Shown in pieces: positions 8,086 through 15,676 of a DNA stretch of 64,000 bases; the first letter of the stretch is position 1, and each line of letters starts with the position of its first letter. A program made the position numbers and the translations under genes. Location: contig CAWDDW010000003.1 of the NCBI GenBank assembly GCA_963801185.1, forward strand, positions 62,001 through 126,000, in the 5' to 3' direction. The notes beneath the pieces were generated by a model. That model worked only from the letters and a program-made list of their open reading frames with translations, was not told where the DNA came from and did no database searches. The stretch comes from Palsa-601 sp963801185. Its GTDB lineage: Bacteria; Actinomycetota; Acidimicrobiia; Acidimicrobiales; Bog-793.

Positions 8086-8124
8086 TCACGCGAGGTACTG
8101 CTGGTGGCAGCAGTCCGCGAAGGG
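8086..8124 (-). pseudogene. Possible remnant of a second msrA 3' end
   Basis: Read on the minus strand, this stretch encodes PFADCCHQQYLA followed by a stop. The intact MsrA next door ends similarly (PFYYAENYHQQYLA). At DNA level the 12-mer TACTGCTGGTGG is shared by 8096-8107 and the msrA 3' region near 8290. No further similarity continues upstream. It may be a decayed tandem copy or chance. Confidence 0.3.
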
Positions 8125-8205
8125 CGTTCGTACAGAGCGCGACGCCGGGAGCACGCTCGGGCCGCGTCGCCAGGGCAGCACCTGCAAGGGTGCGCCCGTT
8201 AGGGA

Positions 8206-8865
8206 TCAGCCTTCAGCCGTCGTCAAGCCGACCGGACAAGCCACCCCGGTTCCTCCCAAACCGCAGTACCCGTTTATGTTGCGCGCAAGATACTGCTGGT
8301 GGTAGTTCTCGGCGTAGTAGAAAGGCCCGGCCTCGGCGATCTCGGTCGTGATCTGCCCGTACCCGGCGCTCGAGATCGCCCGCTGGTATTGATCCCGGGA
8401 TGCCTTCGCCGCCGAGAGCTGGGCGTCAGAATTCGTGTAGATGGCCGAGCGGTACTGCGTCCCGACATCGTTGCCCTGGCGCATGCCCTGAGTGGGGTTG
8501 TGGCTCTCCCAGAAGATGTGCAGGAGATCGCCGTAGCTCGTCTTCGACGGGTCGAAGACGACGAGGACCGCCTCTGCGTGCCCTGTCTTGCCCGAGCACA
8601 CTTCTTCGTAGGTCGGGTTGGGTGTGTGACCACCCGCGTAGCCCGCTGCGGTTGTGTAGACGCCCTCGGCCTGCCAGAGACACCGCTCCGCCCCCCAGAA
8701 GCATCCGAGCGCGAACACCGCCGTCTCGAGACCCTCGGGGAAGGGCCGCGTGAGCTGCGTACCGAGCACCTGGTGGCGCTCCGGCACGGGCATCGCGGTG
8801 CTGCGGCCGGCGAGCGCGTGTTCCGGGCTCACCATCTCTTGCTTGCGTGAACTGAACAATGCCAT
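8206..8865 (-). CDS. msrA: Peptide-methionine (S)-S-oxide reductase MsrA
   Basis: A 219-residue MsrA. The catalytic GCFWGAE motif puts the nucleophilic cysteine near residue 55. Conserved GYAGGHTPNPTYEEVCSG, HNPTQGMRQGNDVGTQYRS and the C-terminal YHQQYL follow. Extra cysteines in YCGLGGTGVAC near the C-terminus are the expected resolving cysteines for thioredoxin-dependent recycling. It repairs methionine S-sulfoxide in oxidised proteins in the cytoplasm. A GAGGAG ribosome site lies just before ATG 8865. The ~45-residue N-terminal extension is longer than in minimal MsrA but typical for actinobacterial enzymes. Confidence 0.95.
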   Translation of the reverse strand: MALFSSRKQEMVSPEHALAGRSTAMPVPERHQVLGTQLTRPFPEGLETAVFALGCFWGAERCLWQAEGVYTTAAGYAGGHTPNPTYEEVCSGKTGHAEAVLVVFDPSKTSYGDLLHIFWESHNPTQGMRQGNDVGTQYRSAIYTNSDAQLSAAKASRDQYQRAISSAGYGQITTEIAEAGPFYYAENYHQQYLARNINGYCGLGGTGVACPVGLTTAEG

Positions 8866-9019
8866 TGGGGACTCCTCGTCCGGATCGCCTCGTTCCCTAC
8901 AACACCGACCACCGCCGACGCGTTCCCGCGAGGGTGACGTGCTCTCGTCGGAGATCGAGCTCGCACTGCACCTTTTGTCTCTGACGGGTGGCGGGCGTTA
9001 CAGCCAAGAGGTCCGTGCC

Positions 9020-10105
9020 TCAGCCGCTCGGCGGGCAGCCCTTGTCGGGAGCACCCGCTTGGCGAGCCTGACCGGAGTTCTTGAAGCACTCGAGCGACGA
9101 CTCGTCGACTGCCACGAACTCGCTCGCGGGGATCAGCTTCAGTTGATTGACCATCTTGTAGGTCCAGCGTGAGTCAGTGGTGCCCTGGAAGTACCAGTTG
9201 CTGCCGTTGTCCGCCAGGATCAGCCCGTACGTCTTCATGGCGGTGATCACGGTCTGGCAGGGCTTGGCGCACTCGGTCTTCGGCAGGGAGAAGCTGGCGT
9301 TCAACCGGAACCGCGCCCCCATCGGCGGGTACGCCGCGTCCTTGGCCGCCCCGGCCTGGTGGCGGGCAGGCCAGAGGTAGGCCTCGTCGGTCATGTGGGC
9401 CGTGAGTCGGATCGCATGATCGATGTGTCCCGACATCACCTCGTCGTAGTTGACGAGGCCCGGGAGGATCGGGAGCCCGGCCGCGTCGGCAGAGGTCCAA
9501 CCGGCGGGCCGCAGCTTGTTCGAACTCAAGCTCCAAATCGCCCCGGAGACTGCCGTCGACTTGCCGTCCGGCTTGAAGTGGGCATCGTAGAGCTCGTAGA
9601 GCTTGCAGGTGCTCGGGTTCACCATGATCGCGTGGCGGTCGCCGGTCGAGCTCTGGCCTCCCTCGATGGGCGTGGACGCGCTGAAGGGATAAGGCCCCTC
9701 GTCGCTCTCGCTCGCGTACTCGAACTTGACGTGCACAAGCGGCTGGCTCGGCGACACGACGACGTAGGGGATCCCGTACGGGGTCTTCGCCCCACCCCCA
9801 GGGCCGTAGTCGGGATGGAGGAAGGTGCTGCCGGCGTCCATGGTTTTCAGCCATGCGGCACTGTGCGAGTCGATTGGCAGTCTTGTGATCGGAGTGTTCC
9901 AGATGTTGTCCGCTGGGAAGACGGGACACTTCGTTCCCGGGAGCATCGTGCCGCTGGCGCTCGCAGTCGCGGCAGTCGTCGTGGAGGAGGCACTGGCTAA
10001 CGGCGCGCTACCCGCCGAGAGGAGACCGACGCACGCGCTCACCAGCGCGACGCGGCGGGCCAAGGGTTCTCTCCGGCGGGCGGGGCCATCGCCCCGAGCG
10101 GTCAT
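9020..10105 (-). CDS. Conserved secreted protein of unknown function (NIWNTPI type)
   Basis: A 361-residue exported protein with an N-terminal signal (RREPLARR, then a hydrophobic segment to about residue 40, Ala/Ser/Thr-rich cleavage region). The mature part begins CPVFPADNIWNTPITRLP. It contains DYGPGGG, PIEGGQ, DRHAIMV, a PAGWTSADAAGLPILPGLV block, YLWPARHQAG, YPPMGARFRL and ILADNGSNWY. Cysteine pairs suggest disulfides. I recall similar proteins from soil bacteria without an assigned activity. The DRH and HxxH-like residues could bind metal, but that is a guess. It is translationally coupled (ATGA) to the upstream RDD membrane protein. Confidence 0.75.
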   Translation of the reverse strand: MTARGDGPARRREPLARRVALVSACVGLLSAGSAPLASASSTTTAATASASGTMLPGTKCPVFPADNIWNTPITRLPIDSHSAAWLKTMDAGSTFLHPDYGPGGGAKTPYGIPYVVVSPSQPLVHVKFEYASESDEGPYPFSASTPIEGGQSSTGDRHAIMVNPSTCKLYELYDAHFKPDGKSTAVSGAIWSLSSNKLRPAGWTSADAAGLPILPGLVNYDEVMSGHIDHAIRLTAHMTDEAYLWPARHQAGAAKDAAYPPMGARFRLNASFSLPKTECAKPCQTVITAMKTYGLILADNGSNWYFQGTTDSRWTYKMVNQLKLIPASEFVAVDESSLECFKNSGQARQAGAPDKGCPPSG

Positions 10106-11058
10106 ACCTTGACCGCCACCGTTCCTGCAACCTTGTCGTGCCAGGTCTGGTTGTTCTGGTCCCAGAGCGGCCAGAGGTAGTTGAGGATGGGAAGGATGCC
10201 AGCTAGAGGGACCCCGAACGACGCCGGAAGCCCGATCACGAGAGCGGTCGCGGCACGCAGCAACGCCTTCGGGTAGCCGATCGCGCTCGTGCCCGTCTTG
10301 ACGTCGTACAGCTGGACCCCGACGGCCATCATCCCGAGCGTCTGACCTCGGCTGCCGATCATGAGCGTGATGTACACGAACCCTACGAGCTCACCGAGGA
10401 CTACCCCGACGTAGGGGTGGCGACGCACGATCAGCACCATGACGATCGCCACGATGGCGATGAGGATCTCATCGATCAGGTAGCCCCCGACCCGGCGCCA
10501 CCAGCCTGAGAGATTCCAACCGGCTGGGCCGGCGGCACGATCCCCTCCCCACGAAGGCGCGTAGCCCGGAGGCGGCGCATACGGTGGCGGGCCGTACGGC
10601 GATCCGGCACCGTAGCCCGGTGGCTGCTGACCGTATCCCGGCTGGCCGTACCCCGGAGGCGGCGGCTGCCCGTACCCCGGAGGCGCGTAGCCCGGGGGAG
10701 GCGGCTGCTGCCCGTAGCCCGGCTGGCCGTATCCCGGCGGCGCCGGCTGCTGGCCGTACCCCGGCTGGCCTGGGGGCGCCTGTGGTTGCCCGTAGCCCGG
10801 GTAGGCCGGGTAGCTCGGTGGCGGCTCGTACGCCGGCGGAGGCTCGGCTGGCGGTGGCACCTCCGGCGGCTCGGCTGCAGGCGGAGCCGCCGGAGGCTCG
10901 GCTGGCGGTGGCTCTGCTGGCGGCGGCTGTGCCCCGGTGTCCCAAGAGGGGGTCTGGGACGGGTAGCTCGGAGCGACCCACGGTTGAGGCTGCTCGGGAG
11001 CGCCACCGGGGGATCCGGCCGGCTCCTCCTCGTCGCCTGAGGGTGGCGTCTCCGACAT
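10102..11058 (-). CDS. RDD-family membrane protein with a long Pro/Gly/Tyr-rich tail
   Basis: A 318-residue protein. Residues ~1-75 are acidic and Pro/Glu/Ala-rich. Residues ~76-165 are a low-complexity run of YGQPGYGQQP and PPGYG units. Residues ~180-318 are an RDD domain with WWRRVGGYLIDEIL, SRGQTLGMMAVGVQLYD and a terminal WHDKVAGTVAV, including about three membrane helices. RDD proteins are small permease-like proteins of mostly unknown role. The tail should face the cytoplasm and resembles prion-like or phase-separating sequences (inference). The stop overlaps the start of the secreted-protein gene, so the two are coexpressed. Confidence 0.85.
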   Translation of the reverse strand: MSETPPSGDEEEPAGSPGGAPEQPQPWVAPSYPSQTPSWDTGAQPPPAEPPPAEPPAAPPAAEPPEVPPPAEPPPAYEPPPSYPAYPGYGQPQAPPGQPGYGQQPAPPGYGQPGYGQQPPPPGYAPPGYGQPPPPGYGQPGYGQQPPGYGAGSPYGPPPYAPPPGYAPSWGGDRAAGPAGWNLSGWWRRVGGYLIDEILIAIVAIVMVLIVRRHPYVGVVLGELVGFVYITLMIGSRGQTLGMMAVGVQLYDVKTGTSAIGYPKALLRAATALVIGLPASFGVPLAGILPILNYLWPLWDQNNQTWHDKVAGTVAVKV

Positions 11059-11158
11059 CGTGCCTCCGAGGCTGGCGACGAGGCGTCTCCTCGCAGACAG
11101 CGCGCCGCCAAGTGTAGGGGTAGGGAGTCAGCGCGAGTGGAATTGCCTCCGGCCGGCC

Positions 11159-12946
11159 TCAGCGACTCTCGGCCCGAACATATCGCTCGAGGTCGATGAG
11201 CCAGACGTGGAGCGCTACCGGACCAGCAGTGAGCACCCCGGTGCGTGCGAGTCTCGGCGAGAAAGCCACGAGTGACTGGAGGCAGCTCTCGAAACCTTGG
11301 CCCGTAGTGCTCATGAGGAGGATCTGGCCTGGCCGGCGTTGCTCGATCTTCCGCATGCCACTCGCGTCGAGTCCGCCCCACGCGCCTGGCACAGAGTTGA
11401 AACCGGCATGGAAGATGCCCATCGGTTCGACCATTGGGCCGAACTGGCTGAGCGGCCACCAAATGAGCAGCTGCTCCCCGTGGTAGGCCGGCTTGCCCGC
11501 GAACCCGGGCAGCTGGGCGACGACACGGTAGCGGTCGATGGCCAGCGTGTCGTCGCCGCCAAGCGTCGCGGCGAATGCGGGCGTCGGGTCCCCGACGGTA
11601 TTCGGCAAGGGCTTGTGGGGCAGGGTGGGAGCGACCGTCAGGACGAGCAGGCCACCGGCGATCAACACCACCGAGAGCAAGGCGACGGCGCCTGTCCACA
11701 GCGAGAGGCGGGCAGAAGCCTCTTCGCTCTTACCGGGTACGCTCCGGTACCCAGCCATACGGGCGACCACGGCTACGACGATCAGAATCGCCACGACCGA
11801 GATGCCGGTTGGGTCCCACTGGAACGCCGGGACGTTCGGGTCCGCCTCGTAGGCCAAAGGGACGGCGAGTACCGCGGCAAAGGGCAGCCATGTCGCGAAC
11901 CTGTTCGCACCGAGGCTTCTAGAGAGCTCGACCAGCACGACGGCGGCGGTGAGACAGGTCCCCGCCCACAGGATCGAGGACCAGAAGTGGACCTCCAAGA
12001 TCTCGATCCCACCGAAGAACTGGAGGTAGGCCGCCAGGGCCAGCTGCCCCACGAGCGCCACTCCCAGGAATGCCTGAGCAACGGGGACATGCTTCAGGCG
12101 GCGCGCGAATGCCACCACGAAGACGGCGACAACGGCGGGCGGTACGAGCAGGTAGGAGTCGTAGGGGAGCCAGCGCCAGCTCTTCGAGTGCCACAGGACC
12201 TTCTGGCTCGGCTGGCTCAGGTAGCTGACGGCATGCAGGGTGGGAAGGATGAAGTCGAGCTGACCGAGGAGGAAGAACGACCCGACTGCGAGCAGCCCGG
12301 TCACCACGATCGCGACGACGGCGAGAACTCCGACGTCGCCCAGCGGCAGGCGCCGGTCGTTCACGGCCCGGATCACGAGGTAGCAGACAACGGCGACTCC
12401 ACCCACGAACGCCGAGGCGGCAAAGGCCCAGATCGCCATCGTGACGAAGGCGGCGGCCACGCCAACCCAGACGAGGCGCCTTCGGGGCTCGAGCGCCATC
12501 GCGAGGCACGAGATCGAGGCGATGAGGTACGACACCGCGGCTGAGTCGGGGAAGTCGGTGCCCCAGGCCAGGATGACCACAGGACAGCTCAAGATGAGCA
12601 CGACGGCGAGAGCGCCGGCCGGCCGGCCGTAAAGACGGCGACACAGCAGGTAGGCGGGGACGATCGCTACCAGCGCGAGCAAGTAGCGGAACACGACGAA
12701 GCCGAGAAGGGCTCCAAAGAGCTCGTACGAGATCCGCGCAGGCACGAGAAAACCGACTCGAGCCCCTTCGCGCAGCCGGGCAGTCGAGGAGAGGGCCTCG
12801 GTGTACCGGTCGAAGAACGCACGCGGATCGATGACGTAGGTCGTGTGGATGCTCGGATCGGGCAGCCCGACCGGCGACATGACGGCGATCCGGAGGACGA
12901 GGTAGGCGAGCAGCGGAGAAAGGAGGAGGAGGTACCCCTCGACCAC
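11159..12946 (-). CDS. Polytopic membrane glycosyltransferase-like protein (GT39/GT-C-like)
   Basis: About 595 residues with ten or more membrane segments. The first extracytoplasmic loop holds LPDPSIHTTYVIDP and a DRYTEAL region. Segments such as WGTDFPDSAAVSYLIAS follow, matching polyprenyl-phosphate sugar transferases in topology. A hydrophilic C-terminal domain (about 470-595) is extracytoplasmic. The frame stays open far upstream, but the sequence there is not protein-like. I chose GTG 12946, ten bases after a GAGGAG box, and the true start may be up to ~80 codons further up. The acceptor and sugar are unknown. The gene is divergent from the comB-like gene. Confidence 0.65.
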   Translation of the reverse strand: MVEGYLLLLSPLLAYLVLRIAVMSPVGLPDPSIHTTYVIDPRAFFDRYTEALSSTARLREGARVGFLVPARISYELFGALLGFVVFRYLLALVAIVPAYLLCRRLYGRPAGALAVVLILSCPVVILAWGTDFPDSAAVSYLIASISCLAMALEPRRRLVWVGVAAAFVTMAIWAFAASAFVGGVAVVCYLVIRAVNDRRLPLGDVGVLAVVAIVVTGLLAVGSFFLLGQLDFILPTLHAVSYLSQPSQKVLWHSKSWRWLPYDSYLLVPPAVVAVFVVAFARRLKHVPVAQAFLGVALVGQLALAAYLQFFGGIEILEVHFWSSILWAGTCLTAAVVLVELSRSLGANRFATWLPFAAVLAVPLAYEADPNVPAFQWDPTGISVVAILIVVAVVARMAGYRSVPGKSEEASARLSLWTGAVALLSVVLIAGGLLVLTVAPTLPHKPLPNTVGDPTPAFAATLGGDDTLAIDRYRVVAQLPGFAGKPAYHGEQLLIWWPLSQFGPMVEPMGIFHAGFNSVPGAWGGLDASGMRKIEQRRPGQILLMSTTGQGFESCLQSLVAFSPRLARTGVLTAGPVALHVWLIDLERYVRAESR

Positions 12947-13210
12947 CCACAGCCAGCTCCTCGGCTCGGACGGGGTCCGAAGGGCAACCGTCTCGGACCG
13001 TGCGTCGACCGCCGGCGGACGGACCGCCGTCGTGACATCGCGCTCGATGCCGAGCGCCTTGGAGGGCTGACCGCCTGCTGTGGGGTCTACGGGCAGCAGA
13101 CTACTTTGGGCGCGGACACCCGCCAGCGCGCGAGCCGTCGAGCGCCGAAGAGGGCCGAAGAGGGCCGCGACAACCCGTCGGTCTCGTGTCACACTTCGGG
13201 AGTGGCCAAC

Positions 13211-13955
13211 GTGCGCTGCCACTTCGGCTGGGGACCGGCCGGCGCCCTCGACCTCGTCTTGCGTGAGCGCTGCCTGCTCGTCGCAATCGTCGACGTGCTC
13301 TCTTTCTCGACCACCGTCAGCGTTGCGACGTCGAGGGGCATCTCGATCATCCCGGCCGCTCCCGATGAAGCACGAGAGGTCGCGACCGGCCGAGGTGTGC
13401 CACTCGCCGGACACTCCCGGGCCGGGACGGCTCAGTCGCCCTGGACCCTGGCGCCGAGCCGCATGATGACCGCCCCGGTCGTGCCTGCAGTCGTCCTGGC
13501 CTCCCCTAACGGCTCCGCCATCGCGTCGGTTGCAACCTCGTCTTCGTCCGCGCCGATAACGCTCGTCGCCGCCTGCCTGCGCAACCGATCGGCCGCCGGG
13601 AGGTGGCTGGCGAAGCGGGCCTCGGGCCGAGACTCGGCGATTGCGGTGATCGCCGCCGGAGAGCGGTGGCCTGACGGGACCCTCCGGCCCGCTCTCGAGG
13701 ATCTCGTCGGCGCGGCCAGCCTCCTCGGCGTGCTGGGCGATCTCGGTCTCGAAGCTCTCGCCCGAGGCTGCCCTCGTCGCCCGGTGCGCCTCGGGCCTTC
13801 CGACGGCCGCCCTCGGCGATCTCGTACGCCAGAGCATCTCCGCTCGTGAGCTGAGAGATCGCGGCTTCGGTGAAGACGTCGAGATCGCCGCCGAGGTCGA
13901 TGTGGCGGGCGGCACGCCGGTGCAAACGGATGAGAGTGGCTTTGTGAACAGCTGA
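13211..13955 (+). CDS. 2-phosphosulfolactate phosphatase (ComB) family protein, frameshifted near 13754
   Basis: ComB-type features run from the start: LVAIVDVLSFSTTVSVATSRG, then LASPNGSAIA, ACLRNRSA and VIAAGERWPDGTLRPALED. Near 13754 one extra base shifts the frame. The other frame continues with LSPEAALVARCASG and ISARELRDRGFGEDVEIA, a typical ComB C-terminus, to the stop at 13953-13955. Without the shift the protein would end at 13849 in an Arg-rich stretch. GTG 13211 is preferred because GGGAG precedes it by eight bases. ComB removes phosphate from 2-phosphosulfolactate in coenzyme M synthesis. The bacterial role outside that pathway is unclear. The gene is convergent with holB. Confidence 0.75.
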
Positions 13956-13980
13956 GCTGAAGCTCGCGACGGGACCGGCG

Positions 13981-15046
13981 TCATCCCAAACGGTCGAGCT
14001 CCACCAGCAGCCACTCGAGCAGCAGGACCTCGTTCACGTTCAAGAGCAGCCGCGCCGCTGCCTCGTCGATCAGCTCGATCGCCTGTATCGCGGTCTTCGC
14101 GCTGGCGGACCCACCACCCAGCCTGCTCCGGAACACCCCGGCGAGCGTGGCGAGGCCGGCGCGCAGGTCATCCGTGCGCACCCGCCGCTGCTCCCTGCGA
14201 TGGCGGGCGTCGATCTCCGCCCGGCCGGGCACCCCTCGCTCACCGGCGGCCTTGGCCTCGTCGGCGAGGCGCTCGAGCTCTGCGGACTGGCTGGTCTTCA
14301 CGACCTCGACGGTCTCGTTCGCGGCGGCAACCAGCTCGGCGGCCAGTTTGGCGGCCGTCGCACCTGTGCCATCGAGCCGCGACGGCAGTTGCCTCCAGCG
14401 CGCGATCCTCTCGGAGAAACCCTCGTCCCCCATCAACACCCTCGCCCTGTCCAGTCGCCCCTGTGCCACCTGGGCCACTGCTTCGGCGGTCAATCGGTCG
14501 GTGCCCTCCCGCGTGCAGCGCGTCGACCAGGTCCGGCTCGGCGAGCGGCCGGAACTCGACGCGGGCACACCGACTGGCGATCGTGACGAAGTCCGCCGGG
14601 ACAGACTCCGCCGTCACGATGATCACCGTCGTGTCGGGCGGCTCCTCGATCGTCTTCAACAAGCTCGGCGCCGCCGTGCCGAGGAGATGGAAGTCGACGA
14701 GCACGAGGACCTGGTACGGGGCCGCCCGCGGCGTGCGCGAGGCGAGGCGCACTACTTCGCTCGCCTGGGCGACGCTGATCGAGGCCCCCTTGCGCTCGAC
14801 CACGACGAGATCTGGATGCCGGCCTGCCAACGTCTCCTGGCACACGGTGCAGACGCCGCACCCGCCTTCGGGGCAGAACAGCGCTGCCGCGAAAGCGGAT
14901 GCGGCCTCCTCACGCCCGGTTCCGGGCGGGCCGACGAAGAGATACGCGTGGAGGGGCTGAGCGACCGAAGCCCGCAGCAGCCGTAGAGCGCTCGGTTGAC
15001 CGACGATCCGGTCGAGCACCGGCGCGGCCGGCGCCAACGGGCTCAT
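13981..15046 (-). CDS. holB: DNA polymerase III subunit delta prime (HolB), frameshifted near 14510
   Basis: The N-terminal half shows AAA+ clamp-loader features: LDRIVGQPSALRLL, a P-loop-like GPPGTGREEA in which Lys is replaced by Arg, a CxnCxxCxxC zinc module (CPEGGCGVCTVC), VLVDFHLLGTAAPSLLKTIEEPP and IASRCARVEF. After DALHA the frame must shift by one base near 14510. The downstream frame then gives EGTDRLTAEAVAQVAQGRLDRAR and the helical C-terminal domain ending LLLEWLLVELDRLG. The restored length, ~354 residues, fits HolB. The loss of the P-loop lysine is common in delta-prime subunits. An essential gene is unlikely to be truly broken. The start overlaps the tmk stop (ATGA). Confidence 0.85.
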
Positions 15047-15672
15047 CGGACCACCTCGAGGTCGATGTCGAGCCGGCCGGTGACCGCACGTAGGATCGCC
15101 GCCGCGATCTCGTCAGCAGGGGCTTCACCGCCGACGACACACCAATGCTCGGGATCGGCAGCGGCCTCGGCGAGGAAGCCGTCTCGCACGCGTTCGTGGA
15201 AGGCTGCCGTCTCGGCTTCGATACGGTCCGGGCCTGCGGCCCGCCGGGTCGACCCGACCGCCACTGGTACGTCGATCAGCACGTTCAAGTCGGCCCAACG
15301 GCCTCTGGTGGCGAGGTCACAGGCTTTGCGAACATCTTCGAGCGCGAGACCCCTCCCGTATCCCTGATAGGCGAGGGTCGAGCCCGAGAAGCGATCGACC
15401 ACGACATGCCGCCCGGCGCGGAGCGCCGGCTCGATCTTCTCGCTCAGGTGCTGGGCCCGCGCGGCGAGCATGAGCAACAGTTCGGTGAGGTCGTCAAGGG
15501 CACCCGAGCCGGGATCGAGGAGGAGCTGGCGCACCCGCTCGCCTATCGGCGTCCCGCCCGGTTCGCGCGTCAGGTCGGCGTCGAGCGCCAGCGCGAGCCG
15601 GGCCGCCTGAGTCGACTTCCCGGCGCCCTCGACGCCTTCGATGGCGATGAGCCGGCCGGCAGCCGCTGCCAT
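15043..15672 (-). CDS. tmk: Thymidylate kinase
   Basis: A 209-residue dTMP kinase converting dTMP to dTDP with ATP. The P-loop GVEGAGKST is at about 12-20. The DR[YF] substrate motif appears as VVDRFSGSTLAYQGYGRGL. The base-binding region (ADLNVLIDVP) is present. ATG 15672 sits four bases after the topA stop, and an upstream extension of the open frame is low-complexity antisense of the TopA tail and was discarded. The order topA-tmk-holB, coupled at both junctions, is a common actinobacterial operon. Confidence 0.93.
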   Translation of the reverse strand: MAAAAGRLIAIEGVEGAGKSTQAARLALALDADLTREPGGTPIGERVRQLLLDPGSGALDDLTELLLMLAARAQHLSEKIEPALRAGRHVVVDRFSGSTLAYQGYGRGLALEDVRKACDLATRGRWADLNVLIDVPVAVGSTRRAAGPDRIEAETAAFHERVRDGFLAEAAADPEHWCVVGGEAPADEIAAAILRAVTGRLDIDLEVVR

Positions 15673-15676
15673 CGGC

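Noticed and set aside
8097..8114. A 7-bp hairpin (ACTGCTG-GTGG-CAGCAGT) as a terminator
   Set aside because: No T-run, a weak stem, and the sequence is better explained as part of the HQQY-coding msrA-like remnant.
10560..10900. Tandem repeated DNA that might be a minisatellite or CRISPR-like array
   Set aside because: The period and phase match codons for PGYGQQP/PPAEPP units in the RDD protein; there are no spacers.
12947..14014. A 350-codon N-terminal extension of the membrane glycosyltransferase
   Set aside because: The extension runs antisense through the comB-like gene and has no signal, helix or motif; it is open only because of high GC.
14400..14600. Programmed frameshifting in holB or glnE
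   Set aside because: No slippery heptamer with downstream structure was recognised, and the same kind of break occurs in many unrelated genes, which fits sequencing indels better.
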